Notes: generated by a model not told the origin, from the letters alone. Shown: positions 8,626 to 17,902, counted from the stretch's first letter. The stretch is DNA of 64,000 nt from JAKIVR01 sp035933635 (GCA_035933635.1 DASYYY010000005.1:1-64000); one strand, 5' to 3'. Numbers and translations are program-made.

Positions 8626-8937
8626 ATGTTCTGTCCAAAATGCAAGCGCCTGATGCGCCCGGACCACACGGCCAAGGCCTGGGTCTGCGGCAACTGCGGG
8701 ACCAAGGTCAAGATGGGCCAGGGCCAGGAGGTCGGCAAGTCCGCCCCGACCGGCCGTTCGATGGCCGTCCTCGAGGAGAAGCAGGCCTCCACGCTCCCGA
8801 CCGCCGACGAGGAGTGCCCGAAGTGCGGCAACACCAAGGCCTACTGGGTGCTCCGCCAGACGCGGGGGGCCGACGAGCCCGAGACCCGGATCTTCGAGTG
8901 CACCAAGTGCGGCCACAAGTGGCGGGAATACCAGTAG
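8626..8937 (+). CDS. tfs: Transcription cleavage factor TFS (TFIIS/Rpb9-like)
   Basis: 103 residues. The N-terminal zinc ribbon is MFCPKCKRLM...CGNCG and the C-terminal ribbon is ECPKCGNTKAYW...CTKCGHKWREY. The tip of the C-terminal ribbon has the acidic DE pair in RGADEPETR that completes the polymerase active site during cleavage of backtracked RNA. TFS therefore rescues stalled RNA polymerase. The ATG at 8626 is preferred to an in-frame TTG two codons earlier because it begins directly with the MFCPKC motif and has a TATA element 27 nt upstream. Its stop codon shares one base with the asnS start. Confidence 0.95.
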   Translation: MFCPKCKRLMRPDHTAKAWVCGNCGTKVKMGQGQEVGKSAPTGRSMAVLEEKQASTLPTADEECPKCGNTKAYWVLRQTRGADEPETRIFECTKCGHKWREYQ

Positions 8938-10232
8938 TGGACGTCGTACCGATCCGTCACGCCTTCACCGCCGAGGGGCTCACCGCGCCGATCACCGTGC
9001 GCGGCTGGGTCCTGCGGGCCCGCTCCTCCGGTGGGATCGCCTTCCTCGTCGTGCGGGACCGCACCGGCACGCTGCAGGTCACCGCCCGCAAGGACGCCGT
9101 CGGCGACCAGGGGTTCGCCTCGGTCGAGCATGTCCAGCTCGAGGCGACCGTGCAGGCGACCGGAACCGTCCACGAGGACAAGCGCGCTGCCGGCGGGCGC
9201 GAGCTCCGCGCCAGCCGCATCGAGGTCCTCCACGCCGGTGAGCCGTTCCCGATCTTCCAGGACCAGACCGAGGAGTTCCTGCTCGACCACCGCCACCTCG
9301 CCATCCGCTCGCAGGAGCACGTGGCGATGTTCCGCCTGAAGGCGACGTTGTTGCGCGCGATGCGCGAGTTCCTCGAGCGCGAGGAGTTCCTCGAGATGAC
9401 CCCGCCGATCCTGACGGGCAACGCCGCCGAGGGCGGGGCCGAGGCGTTCACCTTCGACTACTTCGGGCGGCCGGGGTATCTCTCCCAGACCGCGCAGCTC
9501 TACCTCGAGGCGCTCCTCGCTCCCCACGAGCGGGTCTACGCGATCACCCCCTCGTTCCGGGCCGAGAAGTCCCGGACCCCGCGGCACCTGACGGAGTACA
9601 CCCATCTCGAGGTCGAGATCGCCTGGTGCGACCTCGAGGGGCTCATCGGCTTCCTCGAGCGGTTCGTCGTCGACGCGCTCCACGAGCTCGCCCGCCAGCG
9701 CCCCAAGGAGCTCGAGCTGCTCGGCCGTCCCCCCGCCGAGCTCGAGGCGATCAGCGCTCCGTTCCCCCGGCTGCGCTACAGCGACGCGATCGACCGGCTC
9801 GCCCGGCAGGGGTTCCCCGTCAAGTGGGGCAGCGACCTCGGCGCGGCCGAGGAGCGCGCGCTCACGCTCGAGGAGAAGCTTCCGCTCTTCCTGACACACT
9901 TCCCGGTCGAGCTGAAGGCATTCTACATGCTGCGTTCGCCCGACGATCCGCGGACGGTCGAGGCGGCCGACCTGTTGGGACCCGAGGGCTACGGAGAGAT
10001 CATCGGCGCCAGCTGCCGCGAGACGAACGTCGATCGTCTCGTCGAGCGGCTCCGGGCCATCGGCGCGAACCCGGCCGAGTACGAGTGGTACCTCGACCTG
10101 CGACGACACGGCAGCGTCCCCCACGCGGGGTTCGGGATCGGGGTCGAGCGACTTCTGAGGTTCGTCGCGCGCCGAGAGCACATCCGGGACACCACGCCGT
10201 TCCCCCGGACCCCCTCGCGCCACACTCCGTAG
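8937..10232 (+). CDS. asnS: Asparaginyl-tRNA synthetase
   Basis: 431 residues, class IIb synthetase. The N-terminal OB-fold anticodon domain (TVRGWVLRARSSGGIAFLVV RD) is followed by the catalytic core: motif 2 SFRAEKSRTPRHLTEYTHLE and motif 3 GFGIGVERLLRF, ending HIRDTTPFPR. The Ser-Gln-Thr-Ala-Gln-Leu-Tyr segment and the FRAEKSRT motif 2 match archaeal AsnRS better than AspRS, though the two families are close and an AspRS-like specificity cannot be fully excluded. The GTG start lies in TAGTG, so its first base is the last base of the TFS stop. This suggests translational coupling. Confidence 0.88.
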   Translation: MDVVPIRHAFTAEGLTAPITVRGWVLRARSSGGIAFLVVRDRTGTLQVTARKDAVGDQGFASVEHVQLEATVQATGTVHEDKRAAGGRELRASRIEVLHAGEPFPIFQDQTEEFLLDHRHLAIRSQEHVAMFRLKATLLRAMREFLEREEFLEMTPPILTGNAAEGGAEAFTFDYFGRPGYLSQTAQLYLEALLAPHERVYAITPSFRAEKSRTPRHLTEYTHLEVEIAWCDLEGLIGFLERFVVDALHELARQRPKELELLGRPPAELEAISAPFPRLRYSDAIDRLARQGFPVKWGSDLGAAEERALTLEEKLPLFLTHFPVELKAFYMLRSPDDPRTVEAADLLGPEGYGEIIGASCRETNVDRLVERLRAIGANPAEYEWYLDLRRHGSVPHAGFGIGVERLLRFVARREHIRDTTPFPRTPSRHTP

Positions 10233-10397
10233 CGCGATCGTCCTCCCTGAAGCCCGGCCATCCACCCCGATACGTTCGTACGCCGGGTCGAGCCTGGCGC
10301 CCCGCCGAGCGCAGTAACGTTCAAGTCGGGGGGCGTGCTAGACGCGTTCGAACCGAGACGCTCCGCTCCCGTAACTACAGGACCCCGCCCACCAAAA

Positions 10398-10925
10398 ATG
10401 GAGAAACGACCAGAGAATTCTTCCGGGACTCCGCCCGCCGCGCCCCCGGGGAACGGTGCCGGGCTCGTCATCGGCCGTCTGACCCACGAGGACGTCGGCG
10501 ACAGCGTCCAGCTGTTCCGCCGGGTCTGGGAGCCGTTCCTCGCGGGCCTCCCCGTCGAGGTCCAGAAGACCTGGCAACCCACCGCGCTCGAGTTCACGAG
10601 CAGCATGGAGGGCGTGACCTACTTCGCCGCCCGCCGGGACAACAAGCTCGTCGGGGTCGTCGGCTGCCGTCTGACCGCGGGCGCCTGCCAGCTCCTCAAC
10701 CTGTGCGTCGACGCGGAGTTCCGACGGCGCGGCACGGGCACCGCGCTGCTCGCCGCGGCGCTCGGATGGGCCCAGCACGCCAACGCCCGATCGCTCTGCG
10801 TCGATGTGATGGACCGGTTCGGCGACGCGATGGCGCTGCTGAAGGCGTCCGGCTTCACCCAGGCGGGGGTCCTTCACCGCCACTTTTGGGGTGAGGACGT
10901 CCGGATGTTCGAGAAGGTTCTGTAA
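10398..10925 (+). CDS. GNAT family N-acetyltransferase
   Basis: 175 residues from the ATG at 10398. The acetyl-CoA binding signature is visible: LLNLCVDAEFRRRGTGTALLAAAL (motif A with the R-x-x-G-x-G/A pattern), then ARSLCVDVMDRFGDAMALLKASGF (motif B). The N-terminal 30 residues are Pro/Ala-rich and disordered-looking. The substrate is unknown. A TAACTACA patch about 25 nt upstream supports this start over an in-frame ATG-like start 63 nt earlier. The 3' end overlaps the convergent zinc-ribbon gene by 71 nt. Confidence 0.82.
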   Translation: MEKRPENSSGTPPAAPPGNGAGLVIGRLTHEDVGDSVQLFRRVWEPFLAGLPVEVQKTWQPTALEFTSSMEGVTYFAARRDNKLVGVVGCRLTAGACQLLNLCVDAEFRRRGTGTALLAAALGWAQHANARSLCVDVMDRFGDAMALLKASGFTQAGVLHRHFWGEDVRMFEKVL

Positions 10926-11850
10926 CCATCACCTCGCGCGCCCCACCGGCCGCGCGGGCCACGCTCGCCTTCAACGGAGCGAGGCGCCGCAGCTCGCGCA
11001 TCGAGTCCTCGTAGTGCTCCGAGGCGAGCGACCGCGCGGCCCGGGCCAAGGTCGCGGCATCGCCCTCGACCCGTCCGCCGGAGCCGCGGTTCTTGACCAG
11101 GAGGTCGCCGTACCGGGTCACCAGCTGCGGGAGCGCACGTCCGAGCGTCTGGTGGACCTCGCCTTGGAATTCCCGGAGGTGCTGCTTGAGGTCGGCGAGC
11201 CGCCCGCGCCGAAGCTCCTGCTCGAGCTCCTCGCCGAGCTCCTCCGGGTCGTCCGGGACGGGGATGTCGAGCGCCTGCATGTCGCGCAGCAACGTGATCA
11301 GTTTCTCGAGCTCACCCCGCGCCTGGTCCAGGTGCCGCTCCTTCAGCGCGACGACGCGCGTGACCTGTTGGTAGGTCGAGAGCGCCCGGGCGACCTCGCC
11401 GGTGCGCGCCGCGTGGAGCGCGTCCTCGATCTCCTCGCGTTCGAGACGGCTGTCGACCGAGTAGGCCTCGAGCCGCCGGAGCCGCCCCTCGCACTGCTGG
11501 GCCCACTTCTCGAGCGACTGGACGATCCGCTGCTGCGCGATGCGCTCGATGCCGCGCACGACCTCTTGCCAGCGGTCGGGGTCCTCGCCGGAGTGGACGA
11601 ACTCGAGCGCCCAGTTCGGAAGCTCGGGCACGCGGATGCCCAGCGGTCCGGCCGCATGGGCCCATTCGCGGAGCTTGGCCAGACGGCGGTCCATCGCCTC
11701 GCGCTGTCCCGGAGCGCCGCTCCCCGGTGAGGCACCGGCCTGAGGGGCGACGGCCGGGGCGGAGACCGGCGTATCGCAGACGGCGCAGGTCTTGGCATTG
11801 GCCGCGAGAGGGCTCCCGCACTGGGCGCAGCGTGCTAGCCGGCCGGCCAC
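10855..11850 (-). CDS. Zinc-ribbon coiled-coil protein of unknown function
   Basis: 331 residues if it starts at the GTG at 11850; the frame remains open to a TTG at 11973, so the start is uncertain. The first 30 residues form a CAQCGSPLAANAKTCAVC zinc ribbon. The rest is almost entirely alpha-helical and charged (Arg, Glu, Leu, Gln rich), with several predicted coiled coils between about residues 100 and 300. No enzymatic motif is seen. Such proteins in archaea may act as scaffolds. It lacks a membrane segment. Its last 71 nt overlap the end of the GNAT gene tail-to-tail. Confidence 0.7.
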   Translation of the reverse strand: MAGRLARCAQCGSPLAANAKTCAVCDTPVSAPAVAPQAGASPGSGAPGQREAMDRRLAKLREWAHAAGPLGIRVPELPNWALEFVHSGEDPDRWQEVVRGIERIAQQRIVQSLEKWAQQCEGRLRRLEAYSVDSRLEREEIEDALHAARTGEVARALSTYQQVTRVVALKERHLDQARGELEKLITLLRDMQALDIPVPDDPEELGEELEQELRRGRLADLKQHLREFQGEVHQTLGRALPQLVTRYGDLLVKNRGSGGRVEGDAATLARAARSLASEHYEDSMRELRRLAPLKASVARAAGGAREVMVTEPSRTSGRPHPKSGGEGPPPG

Positions 11851-12116
11851 CGAACGCTCCGCGAAAGGCGCCGGACCAAGGTGCGATGAACGAGCCTGAA
11901 CCGATCCCGCATCTCGCAGCGCCGCGATACCCGTCCGAAGGACAGGACTCTCCGCCTGCACACCAACAGCCAACCCGAAATCATCAACCTAGCGCCCCCC
12001 TCCGCCGCAGGGCCACTCCAGGGTGGGAGAGCCGCCGAAGGAGGAATCAGCGGTGGCGCGCCCCCACCCGGAGGCGGGCAGCCCGAAGGTTTGAGGGTTC
12101 CCGTGTACGGGGGACC

Positions 12117-13034
12117 ATGTACACTTCCTCCCAGTACGAGTTCCCGCAGCTGGCGGACGGCGTGTGGGCGGCGATCGCGCGCCCGGGTGCGGGCGCCACG
12201 AGCAACAGCGGGATCGTCGACACCGGACGCGCCGCGCTGGTGTTCGACACCTCGATGACCCCGAAAGGGGCCCACGAGATCCGCACGGCGGCGCGGATCC
12301 TCTCGGGCAAGGAGCCGCTCGAGGTGGTCAACAGCCACTGGCACCTGGACCACACCCTGGGCAACCGAGTGTTCGGGGGCTGCACGATCCGCTCGACGTT
12401 CCGGACCCTCGAGATGATCGAACGACGCGCCGCGCCGGTGGCCGACCAGGTCAATGACCCGTCCTGGGGTCGGTTCGCCGCAGCGGCCGAGAACCGGCGG
12501 AACGCCGAGACCCGCCCCCTCTATCGGGCGGAGCTCGAGTGCGAGGCCGCCGCGCGCCGTGACCTGGAGGCGGGGCGGGGCGAGCTCGAACTCCGCGCCC
12601 CGGACGAGGTGTTCCGCGAGAGGTACGTCTACCCCGGCGGCCGGGGCCTCTTGCTGGTAGAGGGCGCCGGGCATTCCGAGAGCGATACGGCCCTCTACGT
12701 CCCCGAGGCGGACGTGCTGTTCACGGGGGACTTGGTCGTCTCCGAGACGCATCCGGACCTATCGGCTTCGGACCCGGAGCGGTGGCTCAAGGCGCTCACC
12801 GGCGTAGAGGCGACGAAACCCAAGTTCATCGTGCCCGGCCACGGGCCCGTCGCGGATGTCCTCGCGTGCGCGACGCTGAGGTCCTATCTCGGGCAGCTCG
12901 CGGAGCTGGCGGCCGAGCCCGGGGACGCAGAGATGCCCCCGGAGTTCGCCGAGTTCCGGCGACCCTCGCTCTTCCCCGGGAACGTCCAACGGTTGAGGGA
13001 GCCCCCGCCCGATCGGGCCGAGCCCACCGACTGA
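12117..13034 (+). CDS. Metallo-beta-lactamase fold hydrolase
   Basis: 305 residues. The metal-binding motif NSHWHLDHTLGN (HxHxDH), a later GAGHSESDTALY histidine, the metal-bridging Asp in FTGDLVVSE and the C-terminal VPGHGP histidine give a complete two-metal site. The domain order and the GDL segment resemble SoxH/quinoprotein-relay or glyoxalase II-like MBL proteins; the substrate is not predictable. The insert between the first and second histidine motifs is long (about 100 residues) and helical. The ATG at 12117 begins directly before the conserved first strand. The gene ends 47 nt before the tRNA-Leu 3' end, in convergent orientation. Confidence 0.85.
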   Translation: MYTSSQYEFPQLADGVWAAIARPGAGATSNSGIVDTGRAALVFDTSMTPKGAHEIRTAARILSGKEPLEVVNSHWHLDHTLGNRVFGGCTIRSTFRTLEMIERRAAPVADQVNDPSWGRFAAAAENRRNAETRPLYRAELECEAAARRDLEAGRGELELRAPDEVFRERYVYPGGRGLLLVEGAGHSESDTALYVPEADVLFTGDLVVSETHPDLSASDPERWLKALTGVEATKPKFIVPGHGPVADVLACATLRSYLGQLAELAAEPGDAEMPPEFAEFRRPSLFPGNVQRLREPPPDRAEPTD

Positions 13035-13081
13035 CGCCCCGCCCCGCCGCGGTCCCCGTTCGGGGAACGAAGAGCGGGAGA

Positions 13082-13166
13082 TGCAGGGGGTGAGATTTGA
13101 ACTCACGAACTCCTACGAGACTAGGACCTCAACCTAGCGCCTTTGACCAAGCTGGGCCACCCCTGC
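13082..13166 (-). tRNA. tRNA-Leu (anticodon GAG)
   Basis: An 85-nt tRNA with a long variable arm as expected for Leu. The acceptor stem is GCAGGGG paired with CCCCTGC. The anticodon arm is CTAGG-TTGAGGT-CCTAG, giving anticodon GAG, and the T arm is GTGAG-TTCAAAT-CTCAC. The discriminator base is A and CCA is not encoded. There is no intron in the anticodon loop. A TTAAGC element about 30-35 nt upstream may be its promoter; this spacer is shared with albA on the other strand. Confidence 0.95.
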
Positions 13167-13332
13167 AGGGCGGCGCGTTCCTACGAACCCTCCCGCTTAA
13201 CCCTTGCGAGAGCGACACGTTCTCGGCGAGGTCGTTGTGGCCGCGACCGTCGTGCGCTGGCCGAAATGCGCCGGTGGCGGCGCATCCCTGCCCCCGACGA
13301 AATTCCGGACCCTGCCCGCGAAAGGCACATCT

Positions 13333-13722
13333 ATGGCAGCCTCCTCGCTCGCCGATATGCCGCCCTCGGCGCCCCGCGAACGCCCTCCACCGGAGGTCGG
13401 TACCACGGTGTTCATCGGCGGCAAGCCGACGATGACCTACGTCTTCCAGGTCGTCGCCCAGCTGAACAGCGGCTTCGGGCCGATCACCGTCAAGGCGCGC
13501 GGCAACGCCATCGCCAAGGCGGTGGACGTGGTCGAGGTCGTCCGCCACCGGTTCCTCGAGGGCCAGGTCTCGGTCGGCAAGATCGAGCTCGAGACCGAGC
13601 GGCTCGTCAACCGAGAGGGCCGGGAGGCCAACGTCTCGTCGATCGCGATCCCGCTCACGCGTACGGGACCGCCGCCGGCACCGGCGGCGGCGGCACCGGT
13701 GGCCACGGCGGGCTCTTCCTGA
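13333..13722 (+). CDS. albA: Alba family DNA/RNA-binding chromatin protein
   Basis: 129 residues. The Alba core runs from about residue 24: VFIGGKPTMTYVFQVVAQL, then ITVKARGNAIAKAVDVVEVVRHRF, then the beta-hairpin region. Alba proteins coat DNA or RNA as dimers. The N-terminal 22 residues are Pro-rich and the last 20 are Pro/Ala-rich, both longer than in the compact form of the family. The Lys that is acetylated in some relatives lies in the FIGGKPTM loop. The start is the ATG at 13333; a GAAATT patch lies about 33 nt before it. The last 68 nt overlap the end of the convergent RDD-protein gene. Confidence 0.92.
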   Translation: MAASSLADMPPSAPRERPPPEVGTTVFIGGKPTMTYVFQVVAQLNSGFGPITVKARGNAIAKAVDVVEVVRHRFLEGQVSVGKIELETERLVNREGREANVSSIAIPLTRTGPPPAPAAAAPVATAGSS

Positions 13723-15565
13723 GCACCCAGGTCCCGGCGAAGACGTCGCCGAGCCGGCCGTGCTCGGGGTGCAGCATCATCACCGCGGCGCTGGCGAGGC
13801 CGATGACCCCGACCGCGACCAACCCCGCCAACAGCAGGATCACCGCGTCCAGGCCGCTGAGGATGAAGGTGCCGCTCGTCACCGCACCCGTCCCCGACCG
13901 CAGCAGGACCACCAGCGCCACCCCCACCAGCTCGGCGATCACCGTGAGCGGCAGCACGCGGGGGGCGTTCCGCACCAGGACCGGCACGAACCCCGGGCGC
14001 ACGAGGCTTCGGGTGCGGACCTCCAGCCCGCGGATCCGCTTCCCGGGTGTCGTCCCGGTGAACGCCTCGTTCAGCAGGAAGTACAGGAACCCGGCAGCAG
14101 TGTAGGCGAAGAGGGCGGTGTTGTAGGGGATGCCGAGCAGCACCGATTCGGCGCTCCCGGGTAGCAGCAGCGCGAGCGCGGCCCAGAGTCCAAGGGCCGG
14201 GCCCGTGATGATCGCAAGGTCGATCCCGAACGCGACCGAGCGTTCGACCACCGTTCCGAACGATCCCATCTCGAGCTGACGGGCGAGGTTGCGCAGGAAG
14301 CGGGCGGTGAGCAGCCCGCGCTCGGCGTCCTGGAAGCTGACCGGCCGAGCACGGGCCAGCGCGCGCAGGTTGAGGTGGTCGCCCGAGACCCACGCCGGGA
14401 CCTCGAGCCCGGCCCAAGGTGGCTCGCCCGGGGCCGGGATCGGCAGCCCGCGGAGGGTGCGTACTTGATCGACGGAGGCATCGGCGCTCGACGCGGCCAG
14501 CTCCAAGCTCGCCGTCGGACTGCCGGCGCGCAATTGGCGGATCGCTTCGCGAAAGAGGCCGTTCGAGGTCGGCGGGGAGCGTGACGCGGCCCCGATGCCG
14601 GGGCCGGTCGCGGCCGTCCCGCCGGCTCCCGAGAGGCGAAGGACGACGAAGCTCGTGGCGAGCGAGATCAACCCACTGAGGTAGACCAGGTCGAGGACGC
14701 CCGCGCCGCCGATCGACAGGATGCTCGGGGCCCCGGCGTACAAGGGCGGCTGGTGCAGGACATCGGCCCCGACCAGCACCCCGAAGGTCGACGCCGCGTA
14801 CCCGATGGCGACGCCGGCCACGGCCGGAAGGTCGAACCAACGGCCCGCCAGGGGGACCGCGAGCGCACCGACCGCGATCGGGGCGAGCAGGTAGTACGGG
14901 AAGCTCGAGAGGATCCCTTGGCCGGCGACGGCGTTCGTCGTGTAGAAGGTCAGCAGCAGGGCGACCAGGGTCAAGGCGATCAGTCCGCCGGCCGCCGCCG
15001 ACGCGGGAGCGCGCTCGGAAGGCCTCGTGGGAGAGGAGCTTCCGATCCAAAGGAACAGCGACGTCCCCGCCGCGCCCGCGATCACGACCGCGGCCGGGAC
15101 GGGCCCGGACAGAGGTGAGATCACCATCGCCAGTTGGGCGGACATCGGCGGTCGGAGGAAGTAACGGGCCCACGGCCCCCCGACGGGGCTAGCGACGAAC
15201 AGCACCAGGGCGAACAGCCCGGCGGTGATCGCGGCCAGGGCGGTGAGAAAGCGGGCGAGCACGGCCCGACCGTCCGATCCCCACCATCGGTAGATCAGAT
15301 AGAGGCTCAGGGCGGCCGGAATCGCCGCCCCGCCGAGATTGACCGCGAGGGCGCTCCCGTTCCACCCGAAGACCGGTGCGTTCGCGAGCGAGGCGATGAA
15401 GGCGGACGGTACGAGGAGCCAGAAGGTCCGTCGCCCGAACCCGGCGGCCCGTGCGGTCGGCTCGTCCTCCCAGGCCCACAGGTAGAGCAGGAGCCACAGG
15501 AGCGGCGGGAGCGCCAAGAAGGCGACGTTGCTCAGGAGATCGTTCGTCAGGACTCCGAAATCCAT
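13655..15565 (-). CDS. Polytopic membrane protein with C-terminal RDD domain
   Basis: 636 residues. The N-terminal half (to about residue 320) has about nine hydrophobic segments and resembles uncharacterised archaeal polytopic proteins. A soluble middle section of about 120 residues follows, with helices and a Pro-rich loop. The C-terminal 200 residues are an RDD domain: VERSVAFGIDLAIITGPALG, the PGKRIRGLEVRTR segment, and further membrane helices. RDD proteins are poorly understood; some bacterial ones act as ion antiporters. The tail PPVPPPPVPAAV is encoded within the overlap with albA. The ATG at 15565 begins the first membrane segment. Confidence 0.72.
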   Translation of the reverse strand: MDFGVLTNDLLSNVAFLALPPLLWLLLYLWAWEDEPTARAAGFGRRTFWLLVPSAFIASLANAPVFGWNGSALAVNLGGAAIPAALSLYLIYRWWGSDGRAVLARFLTALAAITAGLFALVLFVASPVGGPWARYFLRPPMSAQLAMVISPLSGPVPAAVVIAGAAGTSLFLWIGSSSPTRPSERAPASAAAGGLIALTLVALLLTFYTTNAVAGQGILSSFPYYLLAPIAVGALAVPLAGRWFDLPAVAGVAIGYAASTFGVLVGADVLHQPPLYAGAPSILSIGGAGVLDLVYLSGLISLATSFVVLRLSGAGGTAATGPGIGAASRSPPTSNGLFREAIRQLRAGSPTASLELAASSADASVDQVRTLRGLPIPAPGEPPWAGLEVPAWVSGDHLNLRALARARPVSFQDAERGLLTARFLRNLARQLEMGSFGTVVERSVAFGIDLAIITGPALGLWAALALLLPGSAESVLLGIPYNTALFAYTAAGFLYFLLNEAFTGTTPGKRIRGLEVRTRSLVRPGFVPVLVRNAPRVLPLTVIAELVGVALVVLLRSGTGAVTSGTFILSGLDAVILLLAGLVAVGVIGLASAAVMMLHPEHGRLGDVFAGTWVLRKSPPWPPVPPPPVPAAVPYA

Positions 15566-15674
15566 CGCGCGTGCCCCTCCGCGGAGCCGACCGGGTGCGG
15601 GTCTTGCGACCGGCCCCCCGTCAGGGAGAGCGCTCACGCAAAGGGTTTTTGGGCAGGTCCGGGTGGTCGCGCCG

Positions 15675-17075
15675 ATGGCGGGGAACCGCGTCGAAACGGA
15701 CTCGCTCGGCGAGCGCGAGGTCCCGGCGGGCGCCTACTACGGGATCCAGAGCCTGCGCGCCCGGGAGAACTTCCCGGTGAGCGGCCTGCGGTCGTCGCGA
15801 CACCTCGTCCGTGCCTACGCCGAGCTCAAGGGCGCCTGCGCGCGCACCAACGTCGAGCTGCGCGTGCTGCCGGCCGAGGTCGGTGCGGCGATCTCCCAGG
15901 CCGCGCGCGAGATGGCGTCCGGCAAGTTCGACTCCGAGCTCATCGTCGATGTGTTCCAGGCCGGTGCGGGCACCTCCTTCCACATGAACGTCAACGAGGT
16001 CCTCGCCAACCGAGCCCTCGAGATCCTCGGGCTACCGCGGGGCCAGTACGAGAAGGTCAGCCCCAACGACCACGTCAACCGCGGCCAGTCGACCAACGAC
16101 ACCTATCCGAGCGCGGCGCAGGTGGCCGCGGCGCTCGCGCTGGCGGAGCTCCGGGCCTCGGTCGAGAAGCTCGCCCAGAGCTTCGACCGCAAGGGCGCCG
16201 AGTTCGATCGGCTCGCCAAGTCCGGCCGTACGCACCTCAAGGACGCCATGCCCGTCACGCTCGGCGGAGAGTTCCGGGCGTACGCCAGCGTGCTCCGACA
16301 CGTGCTCGAGCAGCTCCCCGGCGTCGAGCACGCGCTCATGGAAATCCCGCTGGGAGGGAGCGCCGTCGGGACCGGCATCAACACCGCGCACGGATACCGG
16401 GAGCGCGCCGTGGCGGAGTACGCCAAGGCGGTCGGACTCCCCCTCGTCGTCGCGCGCGACCCGCTCGAGACGATGCAGAGCCGCTGGCCGCTCGGGGCGG
16501 CGTCGGGCTGGCTCCGCGCGCTCGCCCTCGAGCTCATCCGGATCGCCAACGACCTGCGCCTGCTCTCGAGCGGCCCGGCGACGGGGCTCGATGAGATCCG
16601 TCTGCCCGAGATCCAGCCGGGTTCGTCGATCATGCCGGCGAAGGTCAACCCCTCGGCGGCCGAGTGCCTGGACATGGTGGCGTTCCACGTCGTGGGGGCC
16701 GACCTCGCGAACTCCTTCGCCGTCCAGGGCGGGCAGCTCGAGATCAACGTGATGATGCCGCTCTCCGCCTACGAGGTACTGTTCTCGGCGGAGATCCTGA
16801 CGAACTACCTACCGGTCTTCGCCCGGACCTGCGTCGACGGGATCACGGCCAACACCCCCAAGCTCGAACAGAACCTCCTCGCCTCGAGCGCGCTGGCCAC
16901 CGTGCTGACCCCCAAGCTCGGCTACCTGAAGGTGGCCGAGATCATCCACGAGTCGGAGAAGACGCGCACGCCGGTCAAGGAGCTCCTCGTCCGGCACAAG
17001 CTCATGACCCCGCAGGAGGTGGAGGCGCTCCTGGGCACCTCGGCGCTCCTCAAGCTCGCCGAACCCCAGAGCTGA
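15675..17075 (+). CDS. aspA: Aspartate ammonia-lyase-like enzyme (aspartase/fumarase superfamily)
   Basis: 466 residues, the usual length. It shows the N-terminal signature ETDSLGEREVPAGAYYGIQ, the THxN-like SPNDHVNRGQSTNDTYPSA, GRTHLKDAMPVTLGGEF and the mobile catalytic loop GSSIMPAKVNP. The PAKVNP form and the N-terminal signature are those of aspartases; fumarases usually have PGKVNP. The reaction would be L-aspartate to fumarate plus ammonia. A fumarase role is the main alternative. The ATG at 15675 is the only good start before the signature. The trmB-type gene follows after 25 nt in the same direction. Confidence 0.85.
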   Translation: MAGNRVETDSLGEREVPAGAYYGIQSLRARENFPVSGLRSSRHLVRAYAELKGACARTNVELRVLPAEVGAAISQAAREMASGKFDSELIVDVFQAGAGTSFHMNVNEVLANRALEILGLPRGQYEKVSPNDHVNRGQSTNDTYPSAAQVAAALALAELRASVEKLAQSFDRKGAEFDRLAKSGRTHLKDAMPVTLGGEFRAYASVLRHVLEQLPGVEHALMEIPLGGSAVGTGINTAHGYRERAVAEYAKAVGLPLVVARDPLETMQSRWPLGAASGWLRALALELIRIANDLRLLSSGPATGLDEIRLPEIQPGSSIMPAKVNPSAAECLDMVAFHVVGADLANSFAVQGGQLEINVMMPLSAYEVLFSAEILTNYLPVFARTCVDGITANTPKLEQNLLASSALATVLTPKLGYLKVAEIIHESEKTRTPVKELLVRHKLMTPQEVEALLGTSALLKLAEPQS

Positions 17076-17100
17076 ACACTGGAGGGAGAGGCGTCGCTCC

Positions 17101-17889
17101 ATGCCCGAACGGTCGGCCTCGGCGTTCAGCCTGCCGACGATCGAGCAGGTCGCCGGGTCGTTGGGCAACGAGGTCAACACCGAGTACCGCCGGGCCGTCG
17201 AGGTGCTCGGGCGCGTCGGTCTGACGCTCTACGAGGCGCGTGCCTACATCGCCCTCGTCGCGCGCGGTGTCGGGGACGCCGCGACGCTGGCGCAGTCGGC
17301 CGGGATCCCGCGGACCTCGGCCTACAAGGTCCTCGAATCGCTCGTCGAGAAGGGGTATGCCAAACCCACCGGCGGCAAGCCCATCCTCTACCAGCCCAAG
17401 CCGCCCCTCGACGTGGCCGAGGGGCTCAAGGCGGCCATCGGCGAGGTGTTCGAGAAGCTCCACCTGCTCCACTCGCTCGTTGCCGAGCACGGCGAGCCCC
17501 AGCTCGTCTACCTGCTGAGCGGTCGCCCCAAGGTGCTCGGCAAGATCGGCGAGATCCTCGACTCGGCATCGAAGACGTTCATCCTGACCACCCCGCAGAT
17601 CGTCGAGGTCCGCGAGGAGCTCGGTAAGAAGATCGCCCACGCGGTCAAGCGCGGCGTCCAGGTCACCTTCATCACCGCGCCGTTGCAGCGCGTGCCCGAA
17701 GGAGTGACCTACGTCGCCCGGCCCAACCTCCTCGCGACCGAGGTGCTCGCCGACGGCCAGCACGCGCTCATGGCCGCGCCGACGTTCGACGCCTGCGGGT
17801 TCACCGATAATCCGATCCTCGTCAACCACCTCCAGCAGTTCCTCGATGTGATCCTCGAGAAGGGGAGCGTCGCGGCACCCCCGGGCTGA
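17101..17889 (+). CDS. TrmB family transcriptional regulator
   Basis: 262 residues. The N-terminal TrmB winged helix begins at about residue 38: LGRVGLTLYEARAYIALV, then AGIPRTSAYKVLESLVEKGYAK as the recognition helix, then the wing KPILYQPKPP. A helical linker leads to a C-terminal PLD-like domain (AHAVKRGVQVTFITAP). The sugar-binding TrmB_C domain found in sugar regulators is not apparent, so the ligand is unknown. It lies 25 nt after the aspartase gene and 13 nt before taw2, so it is likely cotranscribed with them; control of the lyase is possible. Confidence 0.85.
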   Translation: MPERSASAFSLPTIEQVAGSLGNEVNTEYRRAVEVLGRVGLTLYEARAYIALVARGVGDAATLAQSAGIPRTSAYKVLESLVEKGYAKPTGGKPILYQPKPPLDVAEGLKAAIGEVFEKLHLLHSLVAEHGEPQLVYLLSGRPKVLGKIGEILDSASKTFILTTPQIVEVREELGKKIAHAVKRGVQVTFITAPLQRVPEGVTYVARPNLLATEVLADGQHALMAAPTFDACGFTDNPILVNHLQQFLDVILEKGSVAAPPG

Positions 17890-17902
17890 GCAACGCGGGT
17901 CG

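Noticed and set aside
13437..15173. 578-residue minus-strand frame within the RDD-protein region
   Set aside because: Overlaps the membrane-protein gene in another frame and has shadow-type Arg/Pro/Gly composition.
15675..17075. Argininosuccinate lyase or adenylosuccinate lyase assignment
   Set aside because: The loop GSSIMPAKVNP and the N-terminal signature fit aspartase/fumarase better; fumarase remains a lesser alternative.
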